A stretch of DNA of 64,000 nucleotides, taken from Rhea pennata. Taxonomy: Eukaryota; Chordata; Aves; Rheiformes; Rheidae. This document shows, piece by piece, positions 53,011 through 62,924 of this stretch. The stretch is from the NCBI RefSeq assembly GCF_028389875.1, contig NC_084666.1, positions 61,574,422-61,638,421 on the forward strand, given 5' to 3'. The position numbers were made by a program, and so were the translations under genes. A model generated the notes under the pieces. It was not told the DNA's origin. It saw only the letters and a list, made by a program, of their open reading frames with translations, and did no database searches. Each line of letters begins with the position of its first letter. Position 1 is the stretch's first letter.

Positions 53011-53033
53011 TTTTTTTTTTTTTTTCTTTTCAG
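53011..53033. repeat. poly-T tract ending in TTTTCAG
   Basis: 15 T, C, TTTT, CAG. It is a simple repeat that also looks like a strong 3' splice site, but no paired donor is evident downstream. Confidence 0.85.
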
Positions 53034-54604
53034 AGTGGGAACAGCAGAAAAAACAGAAGATTTTTTTCTTTTTGAAACTCAGTTTGCATCATGCATGCAT
53101 AATGTCATTCCTAAATAGAACATTCCTAAACAGAGAAGAAATAAAGTGATTTTAATAATTTCTTTTGAACACTTTTTGGATTAAATAAATTATGATATAT
53201 GGGACAGTAGCAACAGATACATTTCCCAAATGCTTTCTCTCAGAATATACTATTATGAAATAATAAAATAGAACATCGGAATGTTTAATTTGTGAATGTC
53301 TATGTATAGATAAGGAACCTGCCAGACAGGGTCCTATAAATACTCAAAATCATCAGGCCACACTGGGGTTTCAGTACTGTTGATTGTGTTATTTATGCAG
53401 ATATATACAAAATTATGCATGACTTGCATGCTATATTCTTGTTAGAAGAGTCTGAGAAGTACACTACCATACTGTCTGCTGCCTTTTTTTTAATGCATAT
53501 TCTCCTCATTGATCCGAGACTAGTTTCATTCTTGCTTCACTGTAAATTTGCTGGTGTGAACTGAAACATCCTCTCATCTTCTGCACTTACATTGCTGAAT
53601 ATAACATTGCCCTTGAGAGGTACTTGTGGAGTAAATGCTTTGTACTTGGTCACAAGTTTCAGAGACTTTCCTCACAGTTTTCTTCATGCTATGGAGCTCT
53701 TACTTCTGATCTTTGGAGCTTTAAATTAAAGGAAATATTTGTGAATTTATTCTGCGTGCATATTTTGCTTTACATAGCAAAATAAGGATTTAGATGCTTA
53801 ACTTTTAGACTGCCTACTTAGACTCAAGCTGCATGTTGCATTGTATAGTGAAGCTCTAGCTGTAATGCAAACTGATATATTCAATGCTTTAAATGTTGAA
53901 AAGATGGTGCAGATGTTAACTCATTACATATACTGCCACCCCTGCTAGGTTATCAGAAAGGAATGAAAGCAAAATGAAATAACTTGCCCAAAGTTTTAAA
54001 TATATAATATTTTAGAAAATCAGTATTTGTATTTAATTCATAATTATTGATGATAAATTAGTAATTATTACTTTACAAAATAAGATTTTATGGATAAAAC
54101 AAATGAGTATTTTTCATTTATCTTAAAAATGTTTCAATATGGAAATGTTTTTAGTTCAGCACCATTTTCAGCAGTGCTTTCAAAAACATTAAAATGATGA
54201 CATTCCAGACATTTCAAAATGAAATGCATTTAAAGTATCTCGCAGAATTATCTTTTGGATTTCTCAATGGGCTGCCACAATACATTTCAGATTGTCTGGT
54301 AAGCCTCCATTTTTGTGCTCTTCTGTGGTCTTCAGTGATGTGGTCACACGCTATTTTAACAGAGAATTTAATGTCTGGATTTGGTACAGAAATTACCCCA
54401 AGGTCAAGGAATTGACACAGCTGTTTAGTGTTACATTTTATCTTCATTGCTGAACATGTGTTCTCTGTTTTATGTTCTCAATCCTTCCTATCAAATCTGT
54501 CCAGTAAATATAGCTTCTTTCTTATTTCTTGATGGGGGTGGTGTGTTGGGGGGAATGTTAGATGTGTCTCAAAATCTCTTTAAAGTGATGTTCAACATCT
54601 TGAG
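53034..54604. other. CAMK2D upstream region outside the CpG island
   Basis: AT-rich DNA just upstream of the island. A left half of an RE1-like site (TTCAGCACC, 54155-54163) is present without a convincing right half. No gene recognised. Confidence 0.5.
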
Positions 54605-55140
54605 ATGTTCTGCAGAGCTGCCGAGGCCTTCAGCGACTTGCAGCGCAGCCGGCTCCAGTTTCGCAGCTCCTGGCCGTGGTCTCTCAAGATGGACCCTGGC
54701 ACTTCGGGACAACCGCCCGTGGTAGTGAGCTTAAGTGGGCTGGCCAAAGAAACGAGCCAAGGGATGCAGAGAAGCCGGCTTCGCTCAGCGTATGACCCTA
54801 GTTCAATCGTGAAATGCTACGCTGTGGAGCAGCGACCCCGCGCCCAGGCGATAGCGCTAGTTGGCTGTTGCTGAGCTGCTCGTGACGCGCGGGTCGTTCA
54901 CCGACGGGGCCCTGCTGACCTGAGCGCTGTGCACAGGCCCGGCGCCCCCCTCACACGTCGTCCCCCAGCCCGCTAAGGGCTGAGGCGACGTTTCGCAGAC
55001 CGCGCGCAGCAGCCCCGCCCGGGCGAGGGGACGCGCCCACCCCCGCTGCCCAGCGGCGCAGCGCCAGCAGCCGCGCGCGTGTGCGCCACCGCGCCGCCGT
55101 CCCCGCCGCCGGCCGTTGGTGCGCGCGGCCGCGGCCGTTG

Positions 55141-55148
55141 TGACGCCA
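55141..55148. promoter_or_regulatory. CRE-like site TGACGCCA
   Basis: One-mismatch variant of the cAMP response element, inside the CAMK2D CpG island 109 bp upstream of a perfect CRE. Confidence 0.4.
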
Positions 55149-55249
55149 CGGGACGGAGCGCGCCGCGGGGGCGGGGCGCCCCCGCTGCCGTGGCCGCCGC
55201 CGCGGCGCGCGCACGAGCAGCAGCGCCCCCGCCCCCGCCGGGCGGTTTG

Positions 55250-55257
55250 TGACGTCA
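55250..55257. promoter_or_regulatory. perfect palindromic CRE (TGACGTCA)
   Basis: Exact consensus CREB/ATF site about 820 bp upstream of the CAMK2D initiation codon, in an unmethylated-type CpG context. It is likely functional if the transcription start lies within a few hundred bases downstream. Confidence 0.6.
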
Positions 55258-55754
55258 GGCGGTCGCCGAGGAACGGGGCGCAGGTGCATCCGTTTCCTCA
55301 GGGCGCGAGGAGCCGGGCGCGAGCGCCGCCGGCCCCGGCGCAGGGCGGTGCGGCTCGTCCCTTCCCTTCCACGCCGCCGCGGCCCCGCGCGAAGCCCCCG
55401 CTCCCGCTGCACGCGCAGGCTCCTCCGGGGGGTGAGCGAGACAGGGAGTCCCTCGCTGCGGTGCCCCCGACGGCGTAGGGGGGGCGCGCAAAGCCGGCGG
55501 CGAGGCGGCAGCAGAGAGCCGCGACGGGGCGGGCGCGCCTGGCGGGCTCGGATCGCTAGGGGGAGGCACGGCACCGGGGAAGGGGAAGGGGCAGCGGCGC
55601 GCCGGCCCCCCTCGCTGGCTGGCGGCGGGGCGGTGCGGGGCCCGCTCCCCGGGGGCGCGGGCGGTGGGGGCATCGGGGGGCACCCCGTCGCCGACGGCGC
55701 CGCCCCGGTTTTGCTTTCCCTTTCGGTGCCACCTCTCCCTAGGGGCGGCGCGCA

Positions 55755-55768
55755 TTTAATATATTTTT
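55755..55768 (+). promoter_or_regulatory. CAMK2D: AT-rich TATA-like element in the CpG island
   Basis: TTTAATATATTTTT is an isolated AT-rich patch in otherwise GC-rich DNA, about 310 bp upstream of the start codon. If it works as a TATA element the start would fall in the pyrimidine tract at about 55780-55800. Confidence 0.3.
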
Positions 55769-55775
55769 CTATTTT

Positions 55776-55843
55776 TCCCTTTTCTCTCTCTCTTTCTCGC
55801 TCTCTCTCTTTTTTTTTTTTTTTTTTTTTTTTTTTCCTTCAAG
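55776..55843 (+). repeat. (CT)n/poly-T pyrimidine tract ending in CAAG
   Basis: A roughly 65-base pyrimidine tract (CT-rich, then about 26 T, then CCTTCAAG) lies in the CAMK2D upstream/leader region. It is a simple repeat that also has the form of a 3' splice site with AG at 55842-55843. Confidence 0.85.
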
Positions 55844-55882
55844 GGTGGGGGCGAGGGGAGGGGAGGGGAGGGGAGGGGAGAG
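55843..55882 (+). repeat. (GGGGA)n array, predicted G-quadruplex
   Basis: GGGTGGGGGCGAGGGGAGGG continues through five GGGGA units, giving at least six runs of three or more G with 1-3 base loops. It is probably within the transcribed leader, where a stable RNA G4 could affect translation. Confidence 0.8.
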
Positions 55883-56076
55883 GAAAGACCTGAGCGGGGA
55901 GGACGAGCCAGCTGGCGGAGAGGAGGGTGCGGAGGCAGCCCCGTCACGAGAGGCGGCGGCGGGGAGGAGAAGCCGGCGCGGAGCCTCGCCTCGCCTCGCC
56001 CACCGCGGAGCCCCTCGGCCGCCACCGCCTCGCCAGCCCTGGCTGCCGGAGGCACCGGCGGCCGCCTGTCCTCATG
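55883..56076 (+). other. CAMK2D: CAMK2D 5' leader next to the start codon
   Basis: GC-rich leader. In the CAMK2D frame there is a TGA at 55891-55893 and no ATG until 56074, which supports initiation at 56074/56077 rather than an upstream extension. No other ATG is seen from about 55450 on. It contains a short (GCCTC)n run near 55984-56000. The true 5' end of the transcript is unknown. Confidence 0.6.
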
Positions 56077-56141
56077 ATGGCCTCAACCACCACCTGCACC
56101 AGGTTCACCGACGAGTACCAGCTCTTCGAGGAGCTCGGGAA
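56077..56141 (+). CDS. CAMK2D: CaM kinase II delta subunit, coding exon 1
   Basis: CaMKII delta is a Ser/Thr kinase activated by Ca2+/calmodulin that forms dodecameric holoenzymes; it is prominent in heart and also neuronal. The exon encodes [21 protein letters not shown] plus two bases of Lys22. The N-terminal [20 protein letters not shown] is that of the delta isoform rather than alpha (MATITCTRFTEEYQ), beta or gamma. Two in-frame ATGs are adjacent (56074 and 56077). The second is chosen because its context is better (A at -3, G at +4) and it gives the conserved N-terminus; initiation at the first would add one Met. The exon ends AA|GTAAGC, intron phase 2. The start of the glycine-rich ATP loop (LGKGAF) spans the junction with exon 2. 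Confidence 0.97.
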
Positions 56142-56468
56142 GTAAGCACGGAGTCCGCCGGGGGCGGCTTGGCGCTGGGGAGCCGGCGGTGCCGGGGCGG
56201 CGGCTGTCGGGGCTGAGTGCGTGCGCGCCGCCGCCGCCGGGGGAGCCGCGGCTTCCCGGGGCTGCGCGGCGGGCGCCGAGAGCCCCGCGGGGCGCCCCGC
56301 ACGCAGGGGGCGGCCGGTGCGAGCCTTTCCCCTGAGCTCCGTGCCCGTCCGCCCACCCGCGTTTAAATGGCCGCGGCGCCCGGGGCGGCTAGAGACTCCC
56401 CGTGGGCGGCGGGGAGCTGCTCTCTAGCTCTGTCCTTCTAACGCGGGAGGTGCGGGAGCTGTAGTATA

Positions 56469-56509
56469 ATTATTGCTGTCGTTGTTGCTATTATCGTCGT
56501 TATTATTAG
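56469..56509. repeat. interrupted NTT/GTC triplet tract
   Basis: Reads as ATT ATT GCT GTC GTT GTT and on to ATT ATT AGT over about 41 bases. It is an AT-rich triplet-periodic patch embedded in the CpG island. Confidence 0.7.
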
Positions 56510-56556
56510 TAACATAGCGGGAGTCGGTGCTGGGCGGTGGTTTCGCCAGGCGAGGA

Positions 56557-56857
56557 GCCGGCGGGAGGCGGGCTGGGGCGCGAGGCGGCGCGGCGTGGCG
56601 CGTGCGGGCCGTTAACGGCCGGCGGGAGGCGGGTTGGGGCGCGAGGCGGCGCGGCGCGAGCGGGTCGTTAGCGGCCGGCGGGAGGCGGGCTGAGGTGCGG
56701 CGCGTGCGGGCCGTTAACGGCCGGCGGGAGGCGGGCTGAGGTGCGGCGCGAGCGGGCCGTTAACGGCCGGCGGGAGGCGGGCTGAGGTGCGGCGCGTGCG
56801 GGCCGTTAACGGCCGGCGGGAGGCGGGCTGGGGCGCGGGGCTGCGCGGCGCCCCCCG
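56557..56857. repeat. GC-rich minisatellite with repeated 14-bp palindrome
   Basis: Unit starts (GCCGGCGGGAGGCGGG) occur at 56557, 56618, 56674, 56720, 56766 and 56812, so periods are 61, 56, 46, 46 and 46 bp. The last three full units are almost identical. The perfect palindrome GGCCGTTAACGGCC occurs at 56607, 56709, 56755 and 56801, and a two-mismatch form at 56663. Period shortening followed by homogeneity suggests recent unit expansion at the 3' side. The array ends as the sequence diverges after about 56835-56857. Confidence 0.92.
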
Positions 56858-57255
56858 GCGGCGGGGTGCGGCGCGTGCGGGCGGTGGGACCCGATCGCCA
56901 TGTTGGAAGCGCCCGGCGCGGGCCGCGGCAGCGACCGTCGGGGCGGCGGCGTGCCCCGATGTGCGCCGGCCTTGGGGCAGTGGAAACGCGCCTTTCCTCG
57001 CCGCGGACACCGGTGCTTAGAGCGGCGTGAGCGGTGCTCCTTTCGGGCATACGGCCTGTGCCCGCATTTCTGATTCGAGTTTACTATTTCGAGCTGTAAA
57101 ATCACTGTTGATGGACACTCTGGAAACCCTCCTCTTTTTTAAATTACTCTGTCAACCTCACAGCGCTCACTGAAATCATTTAAAGTGCTTACGTTAGTAA
57201 CTGCTGTGAACTATTTCAGTTAATACTGACACTTTGTCTCGTTGTTGGTTTTCAG

Positions 57256-57350
57256 AGGGGCATTCTCAGTCGTGAGAAGATGTATGAAAATTACAACAGG
57301 ACAAGAGTATGCTGCCAAAATTATCAACACCAAAAAGCTTTCGGCTAGGG
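57256..57350 (+). CDS. CAMK2D: CaM kinase II delta subunit, coding exon 2
   Basis: This 95-base exon completes Lys22 and encodes [20 protein letters not shown], then [11 protein letters not shown] and the first base of Asp. It finishes the glycine-rich loop (GKGAFSV, residues 21-27) and supplies the ATP-anchoring Lys43 in the AAKII motif. The acceptor is TTGGTTTTCAG|A and the donor AGGG|GTGGGT. The 95-base length and phases (2 in, 1 out) match CAMK2 family exon 2. Residue 35 is Thr where I recall Pro in human CAMK2D; this is probably an avian difference. Exon 3 (HQKLEREARIC) is not found downstream in the window. Confidence 0.97.
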
Positions 57351-60300
57351 GTGGGTATATTTTTCACTGAGTGTTTATGAAGCTGCCTCCCCTTTTTTTT
57401 ATTTGTATTCTTACGGTAAGCGTTAGAAAAAATATTTACATATTTTAATTTTCTTCTTGCATGTTTTCCTGTTTCCTTAAAGGGTGCTTAGAACTGTGTC
57501 TGTGTTAATTTAATGTTTTATGGATTGACTGTACACAGGTCTGAGATAGTTCCTGTGAAGTGTTTAAGGGAAAAATGTACAAATTCTTCTGGAAGCATTT
57601 TACAAGCTGATTTTATGGGGGTGGTTGGAAGTAAGTTTTTATTATAGCTCTTATTTAAGACATGCATCTCAAAGCTTATCAGAATTCTGATCTTCCACTA
57701 CCTTTAAACATGAACATTGAGGCACGACAGTGAATACCATGAGAGAAAAATGTAATTTACTACCTTGCACTATATTTTTGTTTTCAGTTACTATAGAAAG
57801 GAAGTGATTATTTTATGAAATAACCATTCATGAACGAAGTCATGCTCATTAAGTGATAAACTACTTTACTGTTACAATTGTAATGCCTCCTGTACCTCAT
57901 GTTTATAGTTTCTATGTGATGTCTATATTTCCTGTATTCAGTGGATATATGTTTATGATATATTTGAGAAATTACATGTATACTGTGGGTTACTGCTGTT
58001 AAAAGCAGGGCTTAATGGTGATATGTCTATTCCAAGTTAAATCCAGGTCAAAGAGCTTCTACTAGGATGTCAGGGATTATGGATTATTCTCTTTCAACAT
58101 TATCAGTATTTTTATATGAATTTGTTTTCTTTTGATGAACATGGAAATGAGTAAGCGAACGGTGTTAGTGGGTAAGCCTGTGTTTATGGCCTGGTTTACT
58201 TATGGCACAAAGGAATCACTGAAGGTAAACATCAGCCTGAATTACTCCATTAAACTTACGTGTAAAATTTTAGCTATGATACTACGGCATGTTCCACTGT
58301 TCTCTGCTGGGGATCTTTCAACATTGTGTTAATACTCCTTATTTTCAACTGCTGAAAGGGATGTGAAGATCTGTCTTGCGCTGAGCATTAGTTTTCATAC
58401 TTTAACTGAGAGATTTGTTTTTCATTGTGTATTTTTTCAAACCATACTTAAGTTGAGAATGCTCATTTGTAGAGAATTTAAAGGGAAAAAGGTTAAGAAC
58501 ATAAGAATGTTTGAGATAAAATACTTTGACGGTCATTTAAAACATTTTCTTTTTTTTTCTCTTGATAATACAGTAAAATGATGTTTTAAAAATTTTGAAA
58601 ATAAGGCTCCATATTTTGTGTGGGTTTTTTTGTAGATTTAAATATCTTTTAATGTGAGAAACTATAGAAAGATTGCTATTGGATTACTTACATGCTATAG
58701 TCTTGATGTATAATGAGTCTTCAAATGTTAGGCTATGTTAATATACTATATTCAAATTCGCTAAATATACAATTTTCCAATATCTTATTTTGAACTTTTT
58801 TTGTTGTTCATACAGGACCAAGTTGATACTTGGTGTAGTCAAGTAATGAGTGAAGGTATACTAGGATGAATTTAGCTTGTAAGATGGAATGAGGCAAAAA
58901 ATCCTACAGAGATTTTTCTACAAAATCAGCTGTATGCCTATGAAACATGGAGTTATATTTTAAAACTTGATAACTGGACTATGAAATACCTTTTTTTTTG
59001 TCTGATACACATATGATGCCTTGTCCACTAATGTAGAGAGCACATTTCCACCTGTCTTCATAGGTTTCACAAATACTCTTACTTTCTTTGTGTTTTTTTT
59101 TAATCTACTAGGCATCTTTTGAAGAGTAAGCTTCTTAAATCTTCACAGATCTTATTAGGCAGTTCTTTAATTGCAGAAGAGTTTCATGGTGCAAAACCTA
59201 AGCATTAACAGCACCAAATTGTGAAACTTTGTCATGTTTAATACCAGCTACAATATAATTTAGATACTACTTGAAAAATCATAATTATTTCATTTTATTC
59301 GCACCTTAACTGCTTTATGGGGAGGTAGCAATTCACTTTCATGTTTCACACTGTGATATATACTTACTGTTTGAAATGCAGGTTATAATGCAAACCTAAA
59401 GGATAGCTCATTGGGTGAGTTTCATCTGTAAGATGATTATTTACAGATTCTTAGCTTGGAAATGTATATATCATGTGTTCAGTGTTTGGTTCTCTGATGA
59501 AGAAGAGTCAAAACTGACGTTTGTGCTTACAAGATTGAAAAGGACGTTTTTTGATATATGATACGGGGACGTCAAGGCAGTGCCCTTGTTTTACAAAACT
59601 TATTTAATATGGCTTTAAGATTTCATATCAGGCATAGAAATACCTGTGTCTTGCCTTCGTTCCTCCATCCACCTGTAAATACTCCTGGAGATTTATCCGA
59701 ATGCTCACCTTAGCAGACCTTCTAAAATGAGGAACTGATATGGTCACAGACTTATGTCATGAAAGCGTGTTATCTCCTGCTTTCCTTGTATACTTGCGAA
59801 GAAATTTCAGACTACTTGTGTGTGCACAGAAGCACAGGCTGTGGTTTTAATTTGGAGGGGAAAAGAAACTGGGGCCATTGCTTTTTCAGAAATAACTTTT
59901 TTGCTTTTTAATTGATGATCAATAATTTATATTTGCTATGTTCATACTTACAGATTTTCCAAAATGTAGAAAAATATTAAAACAAAAAAATAAACTATGA
60001 TTTTAAATGTTTGACTTCAAAAATTTAAATTCTAGACATCTCTGATTTTAGTGATTAGAAATAGTAATTATTATTTGTAATTTAAATCCCTTTATGAAAT
60101 ATTTCAGTATCGCAGAAACATTTTTTACTGGAATACTGTGTATTCTCTTCTTAAAATGCTCTTAAGCTGTATTTAAAAGTTTGGGGCTTTTTTTTTTTGC
60201 ACTTATTTAGTCAATTTAAGAATGAAATTGACACTAGAAAATCAAAGGCTAGGCATATATATACCATGCCTCTAAAATTAAGTGCAAGAGTGAATAAGCG

Positions 60301-60622
60301 TACAGATTGTCATGGGTTCTGCATTGATTTGTCTGATGAGTTGTTGGGATTTTCTCATGTATTCAGTTATTAAGCGTTTTTTGTTTGTTTGTTTCTTTGT
60401 GGTGTTTACTTTGTACAGAAAGCAGTGTAGTTAAAATAAATTTCTGAGGTGACTTTGCCTTGCCCTATCTTTACCAAATAGAAAATAATTAACAAAACTT
60501 TCTTTCTTTTTTGCCATTACCTGTACATTTATTTTTCTTTTGAGACTCTTTTGGCTTTGATACAAATTTCTTCTTATAAGTGGATCCTGTTTTCTTAACA
60601 GATTTGGGCCTTGTTTTCTAAT

Positions 60623-60625
<3 letters not shown>

Positions 60626-60653
<28 letters not shown>
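60626..60653. repeat. poly-A tract (28 A) in CAMK2D intron 2
   Basis: Uninterrupted A-run. On the minus strand it creates a spurious Phe-run frame. Confidence 0.92.
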
Positions 60654-61675
60654 TTAAGCAATTCTCTCTAGTCATATTGAAAAGATCAGTTTCTAGTATA
60701 TTTTGATTAGATGTAATTTTAACTGATACCTATATTAGCATTAGTTCTGTAATGGCCAAAAGCACTGTGCTTGTGTTAGCAATTTGGTGGCAGCTGTGAG
60801 AAGAGCATGATGTTATAGTCAAGTTCCTTTTCTAGAGTGCTTTTGCAAATATTGCCTACATATATCCCTCACAATCCTTTGATTGCTCCAGTAGAAGTTT
60901 GAACCACTTTGTTTATAGGCGTACGCATTAGTAAGAGTAATGTGAGAATCAGCTGGAAGTTGCCACTTTGCCTTTGTGTGATGCTCTCCTGAGCTTTCAG
61001 GGGCCAGTCATTTCATTAGCATCAGTGAACTTTAGAGCTTTAAGCCTTGGAGGCCTCACCAGTTATTTATCTTTCTTTGTAGGAAACTTCTGAAATCCTT
61101 TCAGCATCCTCATACTCCTTGAGGAAGAGAGTATTTCCCGTAAACTTGAATGCATGCACGTGCAGGGCATAGCCAGAGCTGACTACACCAATAGCACCTT
61201 CCTGCAGCTAGGTCTAATGGGCATAGTGGTTGAAAAAAATGCCATTTTGGAATAGTATTTTAGTGGTAGAATTGAGCAATTTTAATATGGCAAGAGTGTT
61301 TCAATCTCTAAAGCTGTCTATGCAGAACACTTTATGATCCCTAAAGTGATTTAAAATACGTTAGGTGGATGAGTGAAATGAGAAGCACATAAAGTAGTAT
61401 TTTTCAGCTTAGTTTTTCATAAGAGATAAACGTTTTTGTCATGTTACTAGACCAACAGGTACCTTGTCTTGGTCAGTGCTAGATATTTTACAGGAATCCA
61501 AGCTGTAATAAAGCATTCCGTACATACAGAGGAAGAGAATAATGCTTTCTAGTCTGTCAGAGATTCTAAGTCCAGCTAGAGGTCTTAGTCTGTGAAGCAT
61601 GATAAATAAAAAACCATGTACCATTTAACTGTGTAAGTTTAATATAGCACTTTTTTTTCTTTTTTTTTTTTAATG

Positions 61676-61782
61676 ATGTCATGGGTTCGATCTCCATCGA
61701 TCTTCAGGCTTGGACTAGATGATCTCCAGAGGTCCCTTCCAACCTTATCAATTCTGTGATTCTATGATTCTATGATTTCTAT
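61676..61782 (+). mobile_element. CR1 LINE, short 3'-terminal copy
   Basis: 'cttggactagatgatctcca', 'gaggtcccttccaacctta' and then the octamer tail ATTCTGTGATTCTATGATTC are the diagnostic CR1 3' end. Only about the last 100 bases are present. The orientation is opposite to the CR1 in the ARSJ intron. A T-rich run (about 61650-61671) lies immediately upstream. Confidence 0.9.
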
Positions 61783-62892
61783 CCTTAAGTACACATGCAT
61801 TTATTCCCAAGTAGACAATACAGTCCTTAAGGGCATTTAGTTACCAGTGAAGCAAGTATCAGCTTTGTGTAGAAAAGAGTTAAGCTTGTGATTTTGGCCA
61901 TTTCCATCAGAAATATTTTATTCCAGTCTGTTTATCAGGTTAATTATATGTGGAACAACAGAATGCTTGCTTTCTTCCATATATGAAATACATATTTGAA
62001 AAATGTATTTCCACAGTTTGATAGGAAAGCTTACCTGATAACATGTGATTGGCCTTTTTTGTTGTTTTTTTTTTTTCTGTGTTCTTTCTATCCTTCAGCT
62101 TAATCATAACGTACTGTTTAGCTCCACATAGATTTCTATTTTAACATGGATGAGTATGGATTTTTGGTCAAATGTCCTGTTCTGAAAGTTTGGAGCTTTG
62201 TTAACTTCTGTTTTTTAGTGAAAATCCTGAGAGCTTTTAGGTACCCATGAGAATAAAGATGGAACTGTGGTTCACTGTGACAAATGTTGTCTGGTTTTAA
62301 CAAATTAAACTACATATGAAATGAATGTTCCTAGTGACTGGTAGATAAATCTGTAGCAAATCTTACATAATTCCTGTCTTTCTTTGCAAAGATTTCTTTT
62401 TTCTCTCGTTTTGACTGCTGCTGCTTTCTGGGAAGGCGATCCTTTCTTTCAAACTTGTGTGCTAACAGGCCTTAGCTAAGCTGTTAGAATTTTGAGATGC
62501 GTACATCATTCTTGTTATGATCAAAGCTTGTTTCTGGTGTTAGTAATGGGAGGTGTGTACATGAAAATCGTAGTAGATACCTTAAAACAGTTTCAAGTAA
62601 GGGGGAAAAAATAAAGAATGCCAGTATACTACAGTGCAGTTGTCTTCACATGTTTCAGAGAAATGTCATTGACATTTAGGTCCATAGTTGAGAACTGATA
62701 ATTTGTAAACATTTGTTTTTAGAATATCCTTAAAATTGAAGTTTGTGGAAGTGTAGCTCTTGATTACAAAGGACACATGACCCAAATCCAACTTGTGAAA
62801 TAGCTCCAGGGGGTGAAGACAGAAATAAAAGAATGTTTGCCTTATCTGTCATGTGAGTTTTTTGGAGTTCAATAGAAAAAAAATTGTAAGAG

Positions 62893-62894
<2 letters not shown>

Positions 62895-62924
<30 letters not shown>
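62895..62924. repeat. poly-T tract (30 T) in CAMK2D intron 2
   Basis: Uninterrupted T-run, followed by CTTTCC. Confidence 0.92.

Larger units (their letters stand above)
54605..57060. promoter_or_regulatory. CAMK2D: CpG island spanning CAMK2D promoter, exon 1 and intron 1
   Basis: Base composition changes abruptly near 54605 from AT-rich to GC-rich with very frequent CpG. It reaches near-saturating GC between 54900 and 56450 and falls back after about 57060. The island encloses the only conserved CAMK2D start codon in the window. Apparent long open frames on both strands here come from the lack of AT-rich stop codons. GC boxes (GGGCGG, GGGGCGGGGC) are abundant. The transcription start is not determinable from sequence alone. 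Confidence 0.93.
56142..57255 (+). other. CAMK2D: CAMK2D intron 1
   Basis: The intron begins GTAAGC at 56142 and ends TTGGTTTTCAG at 57255; both sites fit the conserved reading frame. Its first 900 bases lie in the CpG island and include an interrupted ATT/GTT triplet tract (56469-56509) and a minisatellite (56557-56857). The last 190 bases are AT-rich. At about 1.1 kb it is short for a vertebrate CAMK2D first intron, so other annotated isoforms should be checked. Confidence 0.9.

Noticed and set aside
54155-54177. RE1/NRSE-like site near the CAMK2D promoter
   Set aside because: Only the left half (TTCAGCACC) matches; the right half agrees at few positions.
54951-55893. Long open frames on both strands (up to 240 codons) in the CpG island, rich in Arg, Pro, Ala and Gly
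   Set aside because: They overlap each other in several frames, have only GC-driven composition, no domain, and sit in the CAMK2D promoter/leader. Lack of stops is explained by GC content.
55927-56145. Open frame continuous with CAMK2D exon 1 that would extend the protein N-terminally
   Set aside because: It starts at GTG, not ATG. The CAMK2D N-terminus is conserved at MASTTT, and a TGA lies in frame at 55891.
61681-61702. GGTTCGATC resembling a tRNA B box
   Set aside because: No A box or cloverleaf is present, and the sequence is adjacent to a CR1 3' end.
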